Position numbers and translations under genes: made by a program
Origin: Marinobacterium nitratireducens
GTDB taxonomy: Bacteria > Pseudomonadota > Gammaproteobacteria > Pseudomonadales > Balneatricaceae
Length of the DNA: 64,000 nucleotides
NCBI RefSeq assembly: GCF_014645375.1
Contig: NZ_BMLT01000008.1
Coordinates: 124,001-188,000 of the forward strand
Reading direction: 5' to 3'
Shown here: piece by piece, positions 62,157-64,000 of the stretch
How the letters are laid out: every line of letters starts with the position of its first letter
Numbering within the stretch: position 1 is the first letter of the stretch
The notes under the pieces: generated by a model
What the model saw: the letters and a program-made list of their open reading frames with translations, nothing else
Databases searched by the model: none
What the model was told of the DNA's origin: nothing

Positions 62157-62792
62157 TTGGGCGAAGCGTTGTTGAAAGTCGAAAAACTGTTCTGCGAGCG
62201 GGATGACCGTATCCTGTTCGACGGCCTTTCGTTCGAGGTGCACGCCGGCGAGGTGTTGCAGATCGAAGGGCAGAACGGCAGCGGCAAGACCACTCTGCTG
62301 CGGATACTCAGCGGGCTGTCCCGGAATTTCGACGGCGAAATTTACTGGCGCGGCGAATCGCTGGCCGGGGTGATGCACGACTATCGCGCCTCGCTGTTGT
62401 ATTTCGGCCATCAGCCGGGGGTCAAGGCCACGCTGACGCCGGAAGAGAACCTCAACTGGTACGCGGCGCTGCATCCGGATATCGACGCCGCCGGCATCGG
62501 CGAGGCCCTCGAGCGGGTCGGCCTGGCCGGCTACGAGGATGTGCCCTGTCACAATCTGTCGGCGGGTCAGCACCGGCGCGTCAGTCTGGCGCGGCTCTAT
62601 CTCAGCCGGGCGCCGTTGTGGATTCTCGACGAGCCCTTCACCGCGATCGACAAAAAAGGCGTCGCGGAGAAGGAGCAGCTGATCCTGAGCCATGCCGCCC
62701 GCGGCGGTGCCGCCATCCTGACGACGCACCATGAACTGACGATGACGGGGCTTCGGCGTATCAATCTGGATCACAGGGCCGGAACTTCATGA
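62157..62792 (+). CDS. ccmA: Cytochrome c maturation ATP-binding protein CcmA
   Basis: This 211-residue ABC ATPase has Walker A IEGQNGSGKTTLLRILSGL, the Q-loop region LYFGHQPGVKATLTPEENL, signature NLSAGQHRRVSLARL, Walker B LWILDEPFTAIDKKG and the H-loop TTHH. With CcmB it releases haem-CcmE for cytochrome c assembly. The start is TTG 62157 (TGAGGA lies about 8 bp upstream); no ATG fits. The stop overlaps ccmB by 4 bp. Confidence 0.95.
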   Translation: MGEALLKVEKLFCERDDRILFDGLSFEVHAGEVLQIEGQNGSGKTTLLRILSGLSRNFDGEIYWRGESLAGVMHDYRASLLYFGHQPGVKATLTPEENLNWYAALHPDIDAAGIGEALERVGLAGYEDVPCHNLSAGQHRRVSLARLYLSRAPLWILDEPFTAIDKKGVAEKEQLILSHAARGGAAILTTHHELTMTGLRRINLDHRAGTS

Positions 62793-63505
62793 GCGAGATG
62801 GCGACTAACAAGCCGGCTGCAGCGCTCGAACGGCGCCCGGGAACCTTTCGAGCGGCGCTGAAGCGGGATCTGCTGCTGGCGTTTCGCAACCGTCGCGACC
62901 TGGTCAACCCGCTGGTGTTTTTCCTGATGGTGGCGACGCTGTTTCCGCTGGGGGTGAGCCCGGAACCTGCGTTTCTGGCGGAGCTGGCGCCCGGGCTGGT
63001 CTGGGTCGCGGCGCTGCTGGCGACCCTGCTGTCGATGGACAGCCTGTTCCGTGCCGACTTCGAAGACGGCACCCTGGAGCAGGCGCTGCTGAGCCCGCAG
63101 CCGCTGATGCTGGTGGTGCTGGCGCGGGTGACGGCGCACTGGGTGATGACCGGTCTGCCGCTGACGCTGATGGCGCCGCTGCTGGGGCTGATGCTGTTTT
63201 TGCCGGCGGAGGGCATGCCGGGACTGATGCTGAGCCTGTTGCTCGGCACCCCGACGCTGAGCCTGATCGGCGCCATCGGCGCGGCCCTGACCGTCGGGTT
63301 GCGCAAGGGCGGCATGCTGATATCGCTGCTGGTGCTGCCGCTCTACATTCCGGTGCTGATTTTCGGCTCCGGAGCGGTGCAGGCGGCGGTTACGGGTCTG
63401 CCGCTGGCGGGTTACCTGGCGCTGCTGGGCGCCATGCTGGCGCTGGGGCTGGTGCTGGCGCCGCTGGCCATCGCGGCGGCCTTGAGAATTTCTGTAAGCG
63501 GATGA
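62789..63505 (+). CDS. ccmB: Haem exporter permease CcmB
   Basis: The 238-residue inner-membrane protein has six predicted helices. Family features are RDLLLAFRNRRDLVNPLVFF, FEDGTLEQALLSPQPLMLVV and SLIGAIGAALTVGLRKGGML. It starts in the ccmA stop (ATGA overlap). ccmC follows after 10 bp. Confidence 0.96.
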   Translation: MSEMATNKPAAALERRPGTFRAALKRDLLLAFRNRRDLVNPLVFFLMVATLFPLGVSPEPAFLAELAPGLVWVAALLATLLSMDSLFRADFEDGTLEQALLSPQPLMLVVLARVTAHWVMTGLPLTLMAPLLGLMLFLPAEGMPGLMLSLLLGTPTLSLIGAIGAALTVGLRKGGMLISLLVLPLYIPVLIFGSGAVQAAVTGLPLAGYLALLGAMLALGLVLAPLAIAAALRISVSG

Positions 63506-63515
63506 TGTAACGAGT

Positions 63516-64000
63516 ATGGCTGATAAAAAATGGATGCCGCGCTGGTTTTACCAGCTGGCCTCGCCGCGCTGGTGCTACGGCATCACCGGCAAGCTGCTGC
63601 CGGTCTTCGCGGTGCTGGCGGCGGTGCTGCTGCTGGGCGGTACCGTCTGGGCGCTGCTGTTCGCACCGGCCGACTACCAGCAGGGCAACAGCTTCCGCAT
63701 TATTTACATTCATGTGCCGTCGGCGATTCTGGCGCAGTCCTGTTACATGCTGATGGCCATTGCCGGCGCCATCGGGCTGATCTGGAAAATGAAGGTCGCC
63801 GACATGGTGGCCAAGTCCTGCGCCCCTATCGGTGCCTCCATGGCGCTGCTGGCGTTGGCCACGGGCGCAATCTGGGGCAAGCCGACCTGGGGCTCCTGGT
63901 GGGTCTGGGACGCGCGTCTGACCTCGATGCTGATACTGCTGTTCCTGTATTTCGGCATCATGGCGCTGCACGCCGCGATCGAGGACGCCACCACGGCGGC
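63516..64000 (+). CDS. ccmC: Haem exporter protein CcmC, N-terminal part (runs off the window)
   Basis: ATG 63516 opens a frame with no stop through 64000 (161 codons). It shows the family features FRIIYIHVPSAILAQSCYML and the tryptophan-rich haem-binding motif WGKPTWGSWWVWDARLTSML. CcmC presents haem to CcmE. At least four membrane helices are visible. The gene order ccmA-B-C is standard; the gene is cut by the window edge, not truncated. Confidence 0.95.
   Translation, partial: MADKKWMPRWFYQLASPRWCYGITGKLLPVFAVLAAVLLLGGTVWALLFAPADYQQGNSFRIIYIHVPSAILAQSCYMLMAIAGAIGLIWKMKVADMVAKSCAPIGASMALLALATGAIWGKPTWGSWWVWDARLTSMLILLFLYFGIMALHAAIEDATTA

Overview
This window is 64 kb of a GC-rich, polarly flagellated gammaproteobacterium. 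The gene order (fleQ-fleS-fleR, fliE-fliJ, flhF-fleN-fliA-cheYZAB-motCD-parC-parP, then a second FliK/FlhB-like pair and ccmABC) is the one known from Pseudomonas, Vibrio and Oceanospirillales-type marine bacteria. The genus cannot be fixed from the sequence. Almost everything is on the + strand. Exceptions are the hybrid kinase at 22412-26404, the REP transposase at 59844-60362 and the FlhB/FliK-like pair at 60635-62034.

Layout: (1) 1-13520, rod, hook, rings and filament cap (flgC' D E F G H I J K L, an export-chaperone-like gene, flaG, fliD, fliS). (2) 13521-18853, flagellin fliC and the master regulators fleQ, fleS, fleR. (3) 18854-31716, an acetate-utilisation block inserted in the flagellar regulon: acs, a LuxR-type response regulator (CrbR/ErdR type), a 1330-aa SSS-transporter/histidine kinase hybrid (CrbS/MxtR type), a two-subunit sodium:solute symporter, a cNMP/CBS/DUF294 protein and a DEDDh exonuclease. 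(4) 31717-47821, basal body, C-ring and export gate (fliE F G H I J, fliK L M N O P Q R, flhB, flhA). (5) 48026-59674, flagellar placement, sigma-28, chemotaxis core, second stator pair and the ParC/ParP polar array proteins. (6) 59675-60634, a RAYT transposase with its REP arrays. (7) 60635-64000, FhlB, a FliK-like protein and ccmA, ccmB, ccmC' for cytochrome c maturation.

Regulatory sites fit a three-tier hierarchy. Sigma-54 (-24/-12) promoters precede flgF, fliE, fliK and flhA, which suits activation by FleQ or FleR. Sigma-28 promoters with exact 15-bp spacing precede flgK, flaG and fliC, which suits FliA encoded here.

The intergenic DNA is unusually repeat-rich. Two systems dominate. The first is tandem heptamers built on GTNAC, often touching stop codons of upstream genes and lying just upstream of all four sigma-54 promoters. 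The second is REP-like palindromes headed by GTAG, in at least three families, with a RAYT gene in the window. One REP pair has inserted in frame into the signal peptide of flgI. The chemotaxis operon is also atypical: CheA seems to have no P2 domain but carries four short acidic motifs resembling the FliM and CheZ CheY-binding peptides, and the usual cheW gene is missing between parP and the DUF2802 gene.
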